DNA of 55,421 nucleotides, taken from positions 1-55,421 of the forward strand of contig QHPD01000103.1 of the NCBI GenBank assembly GCA_003218975.1, in the 5' to 3' direction. The stretch's first letter is position 1. Each line of letters starts with the position of its first letter. A program made the translations under genes and the position numbers. Shown here in pieces: positions 7,967-17,248 of the stretch. This stretch comes from Verrucomicrobiota bacterium (GTDB taxonomy: Bacteria > Verrucomicrobiota > Verrucomicrobiia > Chthoniobacterales > UBA10450). The notes beneath the pieces were generated by a model. That model was given only the letters and a program-made list of their open reading frames with translations. It had not been told where the DNA came from and ran no database searches.

Positions 7967-8029
7967 GTCGACAAAAATGTGCGCCGGTTATTTTGCCATC
8001 AGGTCCCCCGCGAGCAAGGGCGGCAGTGA

Positions 8030-8854
8030 TCACACTTTTTTCCAGTCGGAGCAATCCCAGCCGAGAAGTTTCTCGAGCCGCTCGACATCGCTCCTGTAAA
8101 GATCGACAAGATATTGCCTTTCGCTGCTGGTCATCTTGCGCGCATAAGGCGTCGAACCGGTTTCGACGTTGTTTAGATTCTTCAGCGGCTCGACGCCGAG
8201 AGAATTGCAGACCGAATCGAGCGCTTGGCGTGCGTTACGGCGAAAGTGTTCAAACTTTATCGCATGGACCTGCTCACGAGGAAAATATCGGAATACCCGC
8301 TCTATTTGTTCTGCGTAAAAACCGCGGTCCACATAAGAGAATTTGCGCAGTTGGAAGGGCACAGCTTGCCGGGCGCGATTTTTTTCCTCCTGCACCGCCG
8401 CTAGGAAATCGAGATTCTCCAGGCCGCGATCTCGCTGCATGTTCCAGTGGGAGAAAGCGCGATCCGCTGGATTCCGCAACAGGATCAGAAGCTTGAGCTG
8501 ATTGTTGTAGTTCCAGATTCGCTCCATGGCGGGTCTCCAATAGATGTAAATTGGAGTGCAGGAGCCGAGCAGAGTCGCTTTGCCTTTGCGCGCACAGCCC
8601 CTCTGCAGAGACGTGTAATCAATCTCCGTTCGGGCAAACCGCTCTTCGTCATCAAAAAAATGGCGAGCTGGCTGAATGGTACGGTGCAACTCGTCTTTGT
8701 GCGGCATCTTGATTTTTGGATGCCCGTCGAGAAGATCGGCCAACGCGCTGGTTCCAGCTTTTTGCGCGCCGGCGATGATGAAATCCAGTTTTGCAGCTGG
8801 TGGACGTTTGAGTTTGAAGAACACAGGAACTCGTCCGATAAAGTGGGTTAGCAC
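8030..8854 (-). CDS. Sulfotransferase family protein
   Basis: About 274 residues from a GTG at 8852-8854. The PAPS 5'-phosphosulfate loop is AGAQKAGTSAL (residues 28-38) and the 3'-phosphate-binding segment is LRNPADRAFSHWN. The family moves sulfate from PAPS to hydroxyls of carbohydrates or lipids. The open frame continues upstream to 8968, but those residues are coded by the GCACGCG repeat and are unlikely to be native. The tRNA-Ser lies downstream. Substrate unknown; the sulfotransferase fold is well supported. Confidence 0.85.
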   Translation of the reverse strand: MLTHFIGRVPVFFKLKRPPAAKLDFIIAGAQKAGTSALADLLDGHPKIKMPHKDELHRTIQPARHFFDDEERFARTEIDYTSLQRGCARKGKATLLGSCTPIYIYWRPAMERIWNYNNQLKLLILLRNPADRAFSHWNMQRDRGLENLDFLAAVQEEKNRARQAVPFQLRKFSYVDRGFYAEQIERVFRYFPREQVHAIKFEHFRRNARQALDSVCNSLGVEPLKNLNNVETGSTPYARKMTSSERQYLVDLYRSDVERLEKLLGWDCSDWKKV

Positions 8855-8935
8855 CTTCGATAAGCGCGCGCTTATGTCAAGGTGCTCGCTTGGGGCCAGT
8901 GGATCGGGTTCAGGGCGATTGGCGAGGCCACCAAT

Positions 8936-8966
8936 CGCAGCACGCGAGGGCGCGTGCGCTTCCCGC
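8936..8966 (+). repeat. GCACGCG-family repeat, copy 4
   Basis: CAGCACGCGAGGGCGCGTGC then GCTTCCCGC, with CCAATCG just upstream; perfect 7-bp stem with four-base loop AGGG. It lies between the divergent sulfotransferase and radical SAM genes and would add spurious N-terminal residues to both if the longest frames were used. Confidence 0.7.
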
Positions 8967-9010
8967 AAAATGTGCTCGACTGCCGACTATGTTCATGTGA
9001 ACTTAAAGGC

Positions 9011-10132
9011 GTGAGCAACGGGACTAAGACTGCGAAAAAGAAGTTTGTGTCAATCGTCGATGAAACGCCGCCGCCCTTGCCAGCCACCCGCGGGCGAGGC
9101 GCTTCATGGAATCCAGCAAACCGATTCGAGAAACTCCATGTCGATCTTTGCGACGCTGATCTCCTTCAGCTCGACCCTAACGAGGAACGGCCGCGCCGCC
9201 GAACGGAATACTTTCGCGACGACACAAAATCGATCATCACGCGCAATAACAGTCCTGATGTTGGTTTCGAGACGAGCGTGAATCCATATCGCGGTTGTGA
9301 GCACGGATGTATTTATTGCTACGCGCGACCGACGCACGAGTATCTGGGCTTCTCCGCCGGACTCGATTTCGAGAGTAAGATCATGGTGAAAACGAATGCG
9401 CCGCAACTGTTGCGAGCGGAGCTGGAATCGCCGCGCTGGCAGCCGCAGACGCTCGTCATGAGCGGCGTGACGGATCCATACCAGCCGGTTGAGAGAAAAT
9501 TGCGCATCACACGTGGTTGCCTCGAAGTGCTCGCAAAATTTCGTAATCCGGTCGCGGTTATTACAAAAAATCGCCTAGTTACGCGAGATGTCGATCTTTT
9601 GCGCGAGCTTGCAGATTGCAAAGCAGTTGCGGTGAATATTTCCGTTACGTCACTCGATCCGAATTTGCAACGCGTGCTGGAACCGCGAACTTCTTCACCC
9701 GAAGCGCGGCTCGACACGATCCGGCAACTTCGTGCGGCTAAGATTCCAGTTGGCGTCATGGTTGCGCCGATCATTCCCGGATTGACTGATCACGAAGGTC
9801 CAAAGATCCTGGAAGCGTGCGCGGAAGCGGGCGCGCAATTTGCCGGTTACACAATCATTCGGCTGCCGTGGGCAGTGGCGCCGTTATTCGAGCATTGGCT
9901 CGACGGACATTTTCCCGATCGAAAAGAAAAGGTCCTAGGGCGAATCCGACATATGCGTGGAGATCGTCTGAATAATTCGCAGTGGCACAAGCGCATGACA
10001 GGCGAAGGCATTTTCGCAGAGCAGATCGCATCGCTTTTCGAAGTCGGCTGTCGGCGGGCCGGAATCAGTGAGCGTCCTAAGCTTTCGACCGCGTCATTCC
10101 GGCGGACAAGCCAGCAGCTAGCACTATTTTAG
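9011..10132 (+). CDS. PA0069-family radical SAM protein
   Basis: About 373 residues from the GTG at 9011; the frame is open further upstream but reads through repeat DNA. The radical SAM CxxxCxxC motif is CEHGCIYC, preceded by TSVNPYRGC, and followed by VMSGVTDPYQPVE, a combination I associate with the PA0069/SplB-like group. The protein should bind a [4Fe-4S] cluster and cleave SAM. The later segment RHMRGDRLNNSQWHKRM is also typical. The reaction is not established; DNA repair or RNA modification are only guesses. The next gene starts four bases after the stop. Confidence 0.85.
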   Translation: MSNGTKTAKKKFVSIVDETPPPLPATRGRGASWNPANRFEKLHVDLCDADLLQLDPNEERPRRRTEYFRDDTKSIITRNNSPDVGFETSVNPYRGCEHGCIYCYARPTHEYLGFSAGLDFESKIMVKTNAPQLLRAELESPRWQPQTLVMSGVTDPYQPVERKLRITRGCLEVLAKFRNPVAVITKNRLVTRDVDLLRELADCKAVAVNISVTSLDPNLQRVLEPRTSSPEARLDTIRQLRAAKIPVGVMVAPIIPGLTDHEGPKILEACAEAGAQFAGYTIIRLPWAVAPLFEHWLDGHFPDRKEKVLGRIRHMRGDRLNNSQWHKRMTGEGIFAEQIASLFEVGCRRAGISERPKLSTASFRRTSQQLALF

Positions 10133-10136
10133 AACC

Positions 10137-10589
10137 GTGGAAGCTTACGAAGCACGCTCCTTTCGATTCATCGAGCTCTTAACAATCGATGCCTGGCGGA
10201 TGAAGCTTTACGGGATCGCCTGGCGGCGGGACTTACCGCGACCAAAACTTCTTGAAGCAGCAAAACGGATCGCAACAGAAGAATTGCGCCATGCTGCCCG
10301 GAACAATTACAAGGTTGGATTTGTTGGTGCGCACGACGGCAGAGATGCGTGCGTCGTGTTTGTGGATTACTGGGGAAACGAGAACGAGCTGTTTCATCGG
10401 GTATTCCTTTCGAGGTCTGGCGATCCGAATGCCCTTATTCCTGGAAAAAGCTGTGATTCATCGGTGTGCGTGTGGGATTTACGCCTCCAGTCATTCGAGC
10501 GTGAAGCTTGGATCAGGCATGTTCTCCGCAAGGCAAGCGCGCCTGACTTTCGAGCCTATCTTGGTGAACGACTGAATGATCAGGGCTAA
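10137..10589 (+). CDS. Conserved hypothetical protein, 150 residues
   Basis: GTG start four bases after the radical SAM stop codon, indicating co-transcription. A soluble protein with segments MKLYGIAWRRDLPR, VGFVGAHDGRDACVVFVDYW and NELFHRVFLSRSGDP. I recall similar proteins of unknown function in several phyla with the pattern VGFVGAHDGR, but cannot name the family. Balanced composition and tight coupling support it as a real gene. Confidence 0.65.
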   Translation: MEAYEARSFRFIELLTIDAWRMKLYGIAWRRDLPRPKLLEAAKRIATEELRHAARNNYKVGFVGAHDGRDACVVFVDYWGNENELFHRVFLSRSGDPNALIPGKSCDSSVCVWDLRLQSFEREAWIRHVLRKASAPDFRAYLGERLNDQG

Positions 10590-10667
10590 AGGCTAAACGC
10601 GGCTTGCCCTTGGATAAATCGCAATTTTGTGCTTTTCAGAGATTGTGGGGCGCGCTAGAAAGAAGAA

Positions 10668-11219
10668 ATGATGATCGAAGCTTTGAAACGCAATTGGTGG
10701 GTGCCGGTTGTTAGAGGCATCTGTGGAATTATCTTCGGCCTTATGGCGTTCGCGTATCCGGGTCTGACGCTCGCGACGCTGGTGATATTTTTTGGAGCGT
10801 GGGTGCTGGTGGACGGCGTATTTCGCGTTGTAGGCGCGACCGCGGGTCGCGCTTCTGATCCAGATTGGGGTTTTCATCTGGTCATCGGAATTCTTGGGAT
10901 TATCGTCGGACTTCTTACGTTCCGTGCGCCTGGAATAACCGCGCTAGCACTGATCATTTACATCGCGGCTTGGGCGCTGATGATCGGAGCGACTGAGATT
11001 GCGTTGGCAATCAAACTGCGCAAGGAGATTAAGGGCGAGTGGCTCCTTATCCTGATGGGGCTGTTATCAATTATTTTCGCCGTGCTGCTTCTCTGGAATC
11101 CGGCTCCGGGTGCGCTGGCTCTGCTTTGGCTCATCGCGTCATACGCAATCGTCTTCGGCATTCTGGCAATCTTTTTCGGCTTCCGATTGCGCAGCCTGCG
11201 CGGGCTGCTTCCTTCTTGA
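10668..11219 (+). CDS. HdeD-family (DUF308) membrane protein
   Basis: 183 residues, six hydrophobic segments arranged as three helix pairs with the recurring pattern of HdeD proteins (WVPVVRGICGIIFGLMAF, GFHLVIGILGIIVGLLTF, WLLILMGLLSIIFAVLLL). AGAAAGAAG precedes the ATG pair at 10668/10671. HdeD is linked to acid resistance in enterobacteria; here the function is unknown. The gene stands alone, with 227 bases of AT-richer intergenic sequence before the kinase gene. Confidence 0.88.
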   Translation: MMIEALKRNWWVPVVRGICGIIFGLMAFAYPGLTLATLVIFFGAWVLVDGVFRVVGATAGRASDPDWGFHLVIGILGIIVGLLTFRAPGITALALIIYIAAWALMIGATEIALAIKLRKEIKGEWLLILMGLLSIIFAVLLLWNPAPGALALLWLIASYAIVFGILAIFFGFRLRSLRGLLPS

Positions 11220-11446
11220 CAGCAGGGCGCGACCATCTAGTTCAAGGCATCCTCGCGCGGGAATTTGGCGATAGGCGGCTTTTTCGCGCAACAAAGCCGG
11301 TTGCGTGTCAGTTTGTTGGAGAAAATACAGCTTAGTGCGATTGATTAAGCGATTACATTGCGGCGCTGCTATATGATCTCTTTCGATCTCACGCGTCGGA
11401 TTCGCGACAGCGAAGAGAAGCTGATTTCTCTAACCACCCCACTTTT

Positions 11447-14400
11447 ATGAACAAAGCTCCTCTCATTAAAAAGGCGCAACGAACAAATCGACCGCGCCCG
11501 AACGGAAGCGAACTTGATACGAGGCAACTGCTCGCAGCTTTGATGGCGTTCAAACGCGGTGATTTTTCAGCGCGACTGCCGGACGACTGGACCGGCGTGG
11601 CGGGCAAGATCGCGGATACATTTAATGACGTAATCAGAACCAATCAGCGCATGGCGAAGGAATTGGAGCGGATTGTGCATGTAGTTGGAAAAGAAGGCCG
11701 GATCAGACAGCGGGCGTCGCTCGGTGACGTGTCCGACTCTTGGGCCGATGTCATCGGACGCGTCAACGTTTTGATCGGGGACCTAGTTCATCCAACGAGC
11801 GAAATGGCGCGCGTGATCGGCGCTGTCGCGAAGGGAGATTTATCCGAAACGATGGCAACTGAGATCGAAGGCCGCCCATTGAAGGGGGAGTTTTTGCACA
11901 CGGCCAAAACTGTAAATGCGATGGTCGGGCAGCTTGGCGCTTTTGCCTCCGAGGTAACCCGCGTGGCGCGCGAAGTGGGCACGGAAGGCAAGCTCGGCGG
12001 CCAGGCAAAAGTCAAGGGCGTCGCCGGAACTTGGAAAGATTTGACCGACAACGTGAACCTCATGGCGTCGAATCTCACTTCGCAGGTTCGCAACATCGCG
12101 GCAGTGACAACCGCGGTAGCGAACGGTGACCTTGCGAAGAAAATCACGGTGGACGTCCGCGGCGAACTCCTCGAATTGAAGGACACCATCAACAGGATGG
12201 TGGATCAGCTTCGTTCGTTCGCGTCGGAAGTGACACGGGTGGCGCGCGAGGTAGGCACGGAAGGTATTCTCGGCGGTCAGGCGAAAGTCGAAGGGGTTTC
12301 GGGGACGTGGAAAGATTTGACCGACTCGGTGAACTCGATGGCGTCCAACCTCACCTCGCAAGTCCGCAACATCGCGACGGTGACAACAGCTGTGGCCAAT
12401 GGTGATCTCTCGAAGAAAATCACGGTCAAGGTCAAAGGCGAAATTCTGGAACTGAAAAACACCATCAATACGATGGTTGATCAGCTTTCGTCGTTCGCGG
12501 CAGAAGTCACGCGCGTGGCGCGCGAGGTCGGCACGGAAGGGAAACTCGGCGGTCAGGCCGATGTGAGAGGCGTTGCCGGCACGTGGAAAGACTTAACGGA
12601 CAAGGTCAACCTCATGGCGTCCAATCTCACGGTGCAACTGCGCGACATGTCGAAGGTGGCGACCGCTATTGCCAGCGGTGACTTGACCCAAAAAATCACT
12701 GTGGACGTGCGTGGCGAGATTCTACAAATCAAAAACGTCATCAACACCATGGTGGACCAGCTTTCATCTTTCGCATCGGAAGTGACGCGTGTGGCACGCG
12801 AAGTCGGTACGGAAGGAAAACTCGGTGGCCAAGCTGCTGTCCAGGGTGTCGCTGGAACGTGGAAGGACCTGACTGACTCGGTGAACTCGATGGCGTCCAA
12901 TCTCACAGGACAAGTGCGCAACATTGCCGATGTGACGACGGCAGTGGCCAGTGGCGACTTGTCCAAAAAGATCACTGTCGATGTGCAGGGCGAAATTCTC
13001 CAGCTCAAGGACACGATTAATACGATGGTGGACCAGCTGCGCTCGTTTGCGTCAGAGGTAACGCGGGTGGCGCGTGAAGTCGGCACTGAGGGCAAGCTCG
13101 GCGGTCAGGCCAACGTGAAAGGTGTCGCCGGCACGTGGAAGGACCTGACTGACAACGTGAATCTGATGGCAGGCAACCTGACGAGTCAGGTGCGCAACAT
13201 CGACGCGGTGATCGCCGCTGTGGCCAAGGGCGATTTGTCCAAAAAAATCACAGTGGATGTCAGAGGCGAGATTTTGGTCCTGAAGAACACCATCAACACG
13301 ATGGTCGATCAGCTTTCGTCGTTCGCGGCGGAAGTGACGCGCGTCGCCCGCGAGGTCGGCACCGAGGGTAAACTCGGTGGCCAGGCCGATGTGAGAGGCG
13401 TTGCCGGCACGTGGAAGGACTTGACCGATTCGGTCAATTTCATGGCGTCGAATCTTACGACACAAGTGCGCAACATTGCCGCCGTGACGACGGCGGTGGC
13501 CACGGGCGATCTGTCTAAGAAGATCACCGTGGACGTTAAAGGCGAAATTCTCGAATTGAAGAATACGGTCAACACGATGGTGGACCAGCTGTCGTCGTTT
13601 GCTGATGAAGTCACGCGCGTGGCGCATGAAGTCGGCATGGAAGGCAAGCTCGGTGGCCAGGCGGTGGTGAAGGGCGTTTCGGGCACGTGGAAAGATCTAA
13701 CGGACAACGTCAACTTTATGGCGTCGAATCTGACCGATCAGGTGCGTGGCATCGCCAAAGTGGTGACGGCCGTCGCAAATGGCGATTTGAAGCGCAAACT
13801 TTTCCTTGAAGCGAAGGGCGAAATTGCCGAGCTCGCCGAGACGATCAACAACATGATCGATACGCTCGCGACGTTCGCCGATCAGGTGACCACCGTGGCG
13901 CGCGAAGTGGGCGTGGAAGGAAAACTGGGCGGGCAGGCGAACGTGCCCGGCGCCGCGGGGACATGGCGAGATTTGACCGATAACGTCAACCGGCTGGCAG
14001 CAAATCTGACTACCCAGCTTCGCGCCATCGCCGACGTTGCGACGGCGGTCACGGAAGGCGATCTGACCCGTTCAATCCAGGTGGAAGCGCAAGGCGAGGT
14101 TGCGTTCGTTAAAGACAACATCAATGAAATGATCCGCAATTTGAAAGACACCACATTGCGGAATGAGGAGCAAAACTGGCTCAAGACGAATCTGGCAAAG
14201 TTCACCCGCATGCTACAGGGACAACGAGACCTTCTGACAGTTGGTAAATTGATCTTATCAGAGCTCGCCCCGGTAGTTACCGCGCAACACGGCGTGTTTT
14301 ATATCATCGACAACTCGAATAAAGAGCCTGAACTTAAGCTCCTGGTGAGCTACGCGCACCGCGAGCGGAGAGGCGCAAAGAATCGCTTCAAATTCGGTGA

Positions 14401-15877
14401 GGGTCTGGTTGGGCAAGCGGCGCTGGAAAAACAACGCATTCTCCTGACCGATGTGCCCTACGGTTACGTAAAGGTGAGCTCCGGTCTGGGGGAGTCGCGC
14501 CCTGCGAATATCGTTGTCCTGCCGATTCTCTTCGAAGGCGAGGTCAAAGCGGTCCTGGAACTTTCGTCGCTCGAACGCTTCAACTCGACGCACCAGGCGT
14601 TTCTCGATGAGTTAGCGGAGAGCATCGGCATTGTCCTCCATACCATCGAAGCAAACACCCGGACGGAAAACCTGCTTAAGCAATCGCAATCGCTTGCGGC
14701 GGAGCTCCAGAATCGTCAGGAAGAGTTGCAGAAGACAAACGTTGAGCTGGCGGAAAAAGCGCGCTCCAATCTCGCGAAAGATCAATTTCTCGCCGCGCTC
14801 AGTCATGAGTTGCGCACCCCCCTTACCCCGGTGCTTGCGTCAACCCTCACACTCGAAAATGAGGACGCCGTGCCGGAGAATATTCGCGAATCACTGCGAA
14901 TGATCCACCGGAACGTGGAGTTGGAGGCGCGGCTCATTGATGATCTGCTCGATCTGACGCGCATTAGCAAAGGCAAGGTGCAACTCAATTTTGAAGTCGT
15001 TGATACGCATACTCTGCTGCAAAATGCGCTGGAGATCTGTCAGCCGGAAATCGATCGCAAGCATCTAACGCGCTCGCTTAACCTCGGCGCACAAAAGGTG
15101 CATATGCGAGCAGACCCCGCCCGATTGCAGCAGATCTTTTGGAATCTGATAAACAACGCGGTGAAGTTTACACCGAGCAATGGCCAAATCATTATTGCCA
15201 CCAGCAATGATTCCAGCGGACAACTGCGTGTCGAAATCGCTGATACCGGCCTGGGGATTGAGACGGAAGCACTGCCGAAAATTTTCGACGCGTTCGAACA
15301 AGGCGGCCGTTCTCGAATGGGTGGGCTGGGTCTCGGACTTGCGATTAGCAAAACCCTTGTTGAAGCGCATGAAGGAACAATCACCGCGCAAAGCGTCGGC
15401 AGGGACAAGGGCTCGACGTTCACGTTAGTTTTTCCGACCTGTGAAAAAGCGGAGGCGCGAATTGTCCCTGCGGCTTTACCCAAGCTGCCGGAACGCCAGC
15501 CGATGCGCATTCTCCTTGTCGAAGATCACGAAGATTCGAACCGATCGCTTACGAATTTACTTCGTCGGCGCGGTTATCATGTGCAATCGGCGCTAAATTT
15601 TCAATCCGCCGTCGATCTAAGCGCGACCGAGGAATTTGATGTGCTCATTAGCGATCTCGCTTTGCCCGACGGTAGCGGCATCGACCTGATGCAAACGTTG
15701 CGGTCCGAGCGACCCGTTCTCGGAATTGCCCTTACCGGTTTTGGAATGGAGAACGATATCCGTAGAAGCCAGGAGGCCGGATTCAAGCATCACCTCGTTA
15801 AGCCGATCGATCTCAATAAGCTCGATTTGCTTCTTCAGGAGGCGGCAGCGGTACAACAGTTCAACGCTGGCGCGTAA
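11447..15877 (+). CDS. Poly-HAMP hybrid histidine kinase (HAMP array-GAF-HisKA-HATPase-REC)
   Basis: A 1476-residue protein without membrane segments, so cytoplasmic. Residues about 40-160 are a divergent HAMP-like lead-in. Then come eight near-identical 92-residue units marked by [15 protein letters not shown] and [15 protein letters not shown] domain covers about 920-1070, HisKA has the H-box SHELRTPL with His1120, the ATPase has DTGLGI and [13 protein letters not shown], and a REC domain (1353-1470) has phosphoacceptor Asp1403 in [10 protein letters not shown]. The layout resembles fungal group III kinases such as Nik1, where the HAMP array transmits osmotic or fungicide signals. The ligand here is unknown. 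No cognate output gene is adjacent. Confidence 0.95.
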   Translation: MNKAPLIKKAQRTNRPRPNGSELDTRQLLAALMAFKRGDFSARLPDDWTGVAGKIADTFNDVIRTNQRMAKELERIVHVVGKEGRIRQRASLGDVSDSWADVIGRVNVLIGDLVHPTSEMARVIGAVAKGDLSETMATEIEGRPLKGEFLHTAKTVNAMVGQLGAFASEVTRVAREVGTEGKLGGQAKVKGVAGTWKDLTDNVNLMASNLTSQVRNIAAVTTAVANGDLAKKITVDVRGELLELKDTINRMVDQLRSFASEVTRVAREVGTEGILGGQAKVEGVSGTWKDLTDSVNSMASNLTSQVRNIATVTTAVANGDLSKKITVKVKGEILELKNTINTMVDQLSSFAAEVTRVAREVGTEGKLGGQADVRGVAGTWKDLTDKVNLMASNLTVQLRDMSKVATAIASGDLTQKITVDVRGEILQIKNVINTMVDQLSSFASEVTRVAREVGTEGKLGGQAAVQGVAGTWKDLTDSVNSMASNLTGQVRNIADVTTAVASGDLSKKITVDVQGEILQLKDTINTMVDQLRSFASEVTRVAREVGTEGKLGGQANVKGVAGTWKDLTDNVNLMAGNLTSQVRNIDAVIAAVAKGDLSKKITVDVRGEILVLKNTINTMVDQLSSFAAEVTRVAREVGTEGKLGGQADVRGVAGTWKDLTDSVNFMASNLTTQVRNIAAVTTAVATGDLSKKITVDVKGEILELKNTVNTMVDQLSSFADEVTRVAHEVGMEGKLGGQAVVKGVSGTWKDLTDNVNFMASNLTDQVRGIAKVVTAVANGDLKRKLFLEAKGEIAELAETINNMIDTLATFADQVTTVAREVGVEGKLGGQANVPGAAGTWRDLTDNVNRLAANLTTQLRAIADVATAVTEGDLTRSIQVEAQGEVAFVKDNINEMIRNLKDTTLRNEEQNWLKTNLAKFTRMLQGQRDLLTVGKLILSELAPVVTAQHGVFYIIDNSNKEPELKLLVSYAHRERRGAKNRFKFGEGLVGQAALEKQRILLTDVPYGYVKVSSGLGESRPANIVVLPILFEGEVKAVLELSSLERFNSTHQAFLDELAESIGIVLHTIEANTRTENLLKQSQSLAAELQNRQEELQKTNVELAEKARSNLAKDQFLAALSHELRTPLTPVLASTLTLENEDAVPENIRESLRMIHRNVELEARLIDDLLDLTRISKGKVQLNFEVVDTHTLLQNALEICQPEIDRKHLTRSLNLGAQKVHMRADPARLQQIFWNLINNAVKFTPSNGQIIIATSNDSSGQLRVEIADTGLGIETEALPKIFDAFEQGGRSRMGGLGLGLAISKTLVEAHEGTITAQSVGRDKGSTFTLVFPTCEKAEARIVPAALPKLPERQPMRILLVEDHEDSNRSLTNLLRRRGYHVQSALNFQSAVDLSATEEFDVLISDLALPDGSGIDLMQTLRSERPVLGIALTGFGMENDIRRSQEAGFKHHLVKPIDLNKLDLLLQEAAAVQQFNAGA
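11940..14150 (+). repeat. Eight tandem 276-bp coding repeats (HAMP units)
   Basis: The codon for Glu in REVGTEG recurs at 11972, 12248, 12524, 12800, 13076, 13352, 13628 and 13904, exactly 276 bases apart each time. Units 1 to 7 are very similar at DNA level; unit 8 and the one before it are more diverged. The exact spacing suggests expansion by unequal recombination. Confidence 0.95.
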
Positions 15878-15902
15878 CAAGCGGCCGAAAATATCCTTTC
15901 CC

Positions 15903-15925
15903 TTTTACCACACTTTATGGTAAAA
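15903..15925 (+). promoter_or_regulatory. Inverted repeat in front of the protease gene
   Basis: TTTTACCA at 15903-15910 is mirrored by TGGTAAAA at 15918-15925. It lies just after the kinase gene and 21 bases before the preferred protease start at 15947, so it may act as a terminator for one or an operator for the other. It also covers an upstream ATG at 15917, which argues against that codon as the start. Confidence 0.45.
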
Positions 15926-15946
15926 AGCCGACTGCTGGAGCTCACT

Positions 15947-17008
15947 ATGATTAACCCCAAAATCTCTTCGCTCGTATCAATTCTCACGGTCGCTTTCGTC
16001 TGCACATTCCCGCTGCTGACGCAAGCTGCGAATCTTTATCAAAGCAGAAACACGCATTTGGGTGTGTCGGGCAGCAACGTCAACGACATCAGCAGTGCAT
16101 TCTGCTGTGGCGGCACGCTCGGATCGTTGCTCACCAATGGCACCAGCAAGTACATTCTTAGCAACAATCATATTTTAGCGCGTCAAGACCAGGCAGCTCC
16201 CGGCGAAGATATTTCACAACCCGGTTTGATCGACAACGGCTGCCGGCCAGCCACGATCGTCGCAGACTTTACCGCTGCTCCAAAACTGGGGACGAATGTC
16301 GATGCTGCCATCGCGCTGCTCAGGGACAGCCTGATGGATACCACCGGTTTTATTCAAGGCATCGGGACCATCAGCAGCGTGGTTAAGGCCCCGACAGTAG
16401 GTTTGACGGTGGAAAAAAGTGGGCGCACCACAGGAACGACCACGGGAACGATCGGGTCGATCAATACCAGTGTGAATGTGCAGTATCAGATCCGTTGCGG
16501 CCAGGGTAAAAAATACGTCATCAGCTACACGAACCAGATCGTCGTTAACGGTAGCGGCTTCAGTGCGGGCGGCGATTCGGGCTCGCTCATTGTGACTAAC
16601 GGTAGCTGCCATCAGCCCGTGGGACTTCTCTTTGCGGGAAGCAGTTCGAGCACGATTGGTAATCCCATCGGCGAGGTTCTGAGCAAGGTCGGAACAGCGC
16701 TTGGACATTCTATCAGCTTTGTTGGCGGCACGTGCACGAGTACCGTCTCGCAACCATCAGGAGGACAGGGATTGGAACTTCCACAACAAGCTCTCGATCA
16801 CGCTGGCAAGGTGTTGGAGCAAAACCGTCACGAGTTGATGTCTAAACCAGGAGTGCTTGGTGTTGGCCTCGGGGCGCTTGAGGATAATTCTGGAGCGGCG
16901 GTGATTGTTTACGTGGATAAAACAAGTTCCGCCAAACCGCAATTGCCCGAACGAGTCGATAATGTCCCTGTTCGGGTCATATTCACCGATCCGTTCATTG
17001 CCTTTTGA
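15947..17008 (+). CDS. Secreted trypsin-like serine protease
   Basis: 353 residues from the ATG at 15947. A signal peptide ends near LLTQA-AN. The catalytic triad can be placed at His75 (LSNNHILAR), Asp119 (VDAAIALL) and Ser211 (GGDSGSLI), giving a chymotrypsin-like fold exported from the cytoplasm. Four or more cysteines (FCCGG, NGCRP, RCGQ) could form disulfides. The last 80 residues (GVLGVGLGALEDNSGAAVIV and VRVIFTDPF) form a separate small domain that I remember at the ends of other exported proteins. An ATG ten codons upstream lies within a hairpin and is less likely. Confidence 0.85.
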   Translation: MINPKISSLVSILTVAFVCTFPLLTQAANLYQSRNTHLGVSGSNVNDISSAFCCGGTLGSLLTNGTSKYILSNNHILARQDQAAPGEDISQPGLIDNGCRPATIVADFTAAPKLGTNVDAAIALLRDSLMDTTGFIQGIGTISSVVKAPTVGLTVEKSGRTTGTTTGTIGSINTSVNVQYQIRCGQGKKYVISYTNQIVVNGSGFSAGGDSGSLIVTNGSCHQPVGLLFAGSSSSTIGNPIGEVLSKVGTALGHSISFVGGTCTSTVSQPSGGQGLELPQQALDHAGKVLEQNRHELMSKPGVLGVGLGALEDNSGAAVIVYVDKTSSAKPQLPERVDNVPVRVIFTDPFIAF

Positions 17009-17131
17009 TCTGGGGCCAATAATAATTCCCCGGCGCAAGCGTTAACAGCGGTAATCAGACTCTGCCCGCTCCACGGCGTTGCTTTCGAATTGATCGCGGG
17101 CGCTGTCGCGTGATTAAATCAAATGGCAGAT

Positions 17132-17203
17132 GGGCCTGTAGCTCAGCGGCAGAGCAGGGGACTCATAATCCCTTGGTCCCAGGTTCGAATCCTGGCGGGC
17201 CCA
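17132..17203 (+). tRNA. tRNA with CAT anticodon, probably tRNA-Ile2 (or elongator Met)
   Basis: A complete cloverleaf: acceptor GGGCCTG/CGGGCCC, D-stem GCTC/GAGC, anticodon stem GGGGA/TCCCT with loop CTCATAA, T-arm CCAGG-TTCGAAT-CCTGG, discriminator A. The anticodon CAT fits either elongator Met or the lysidine-modified Ile2. The CTTGGTC variable-region context resembles Ile2, but this is not decisive. CCA is not encoded. Confidence 0.93.
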
Positions 17204-17204
17204 T

Positions 17205-17246
17205 TTTAATTTTCGATTTTCGATCGCCGATTTGCGATTCTCGATC
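17205..17246 (-). repeat. AATCGAAAATCG-type repeat behind the tRNA
   Basis: TTTTAATTTTCGATTTTCGA continues TCGCCGATTTGCGATTCTCG; its reverse complement matches the repeat ending the PAP2 gene (7843-7878). It lies between the tRNA and the start of the STT3-like gene. Confidence 0.65.
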
Positions 17247-17248
17247 TT

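Noticed and set aside
11940-14150. CRISPR-like array because of regular repeats
   Set aside because: The 276-base units are coding and nearly identical throughout, without short repeats and unique spacers. No cas genes or arrays were seen anywhere.
11763-14211. Long minus-strand reading frames opposite the HAMP array
   Set aside because: They recur with the 276-base period because the plus-strand coding repeats mirror into an open frame; sequences are Ser/Thr/Arg-rich with no domain.
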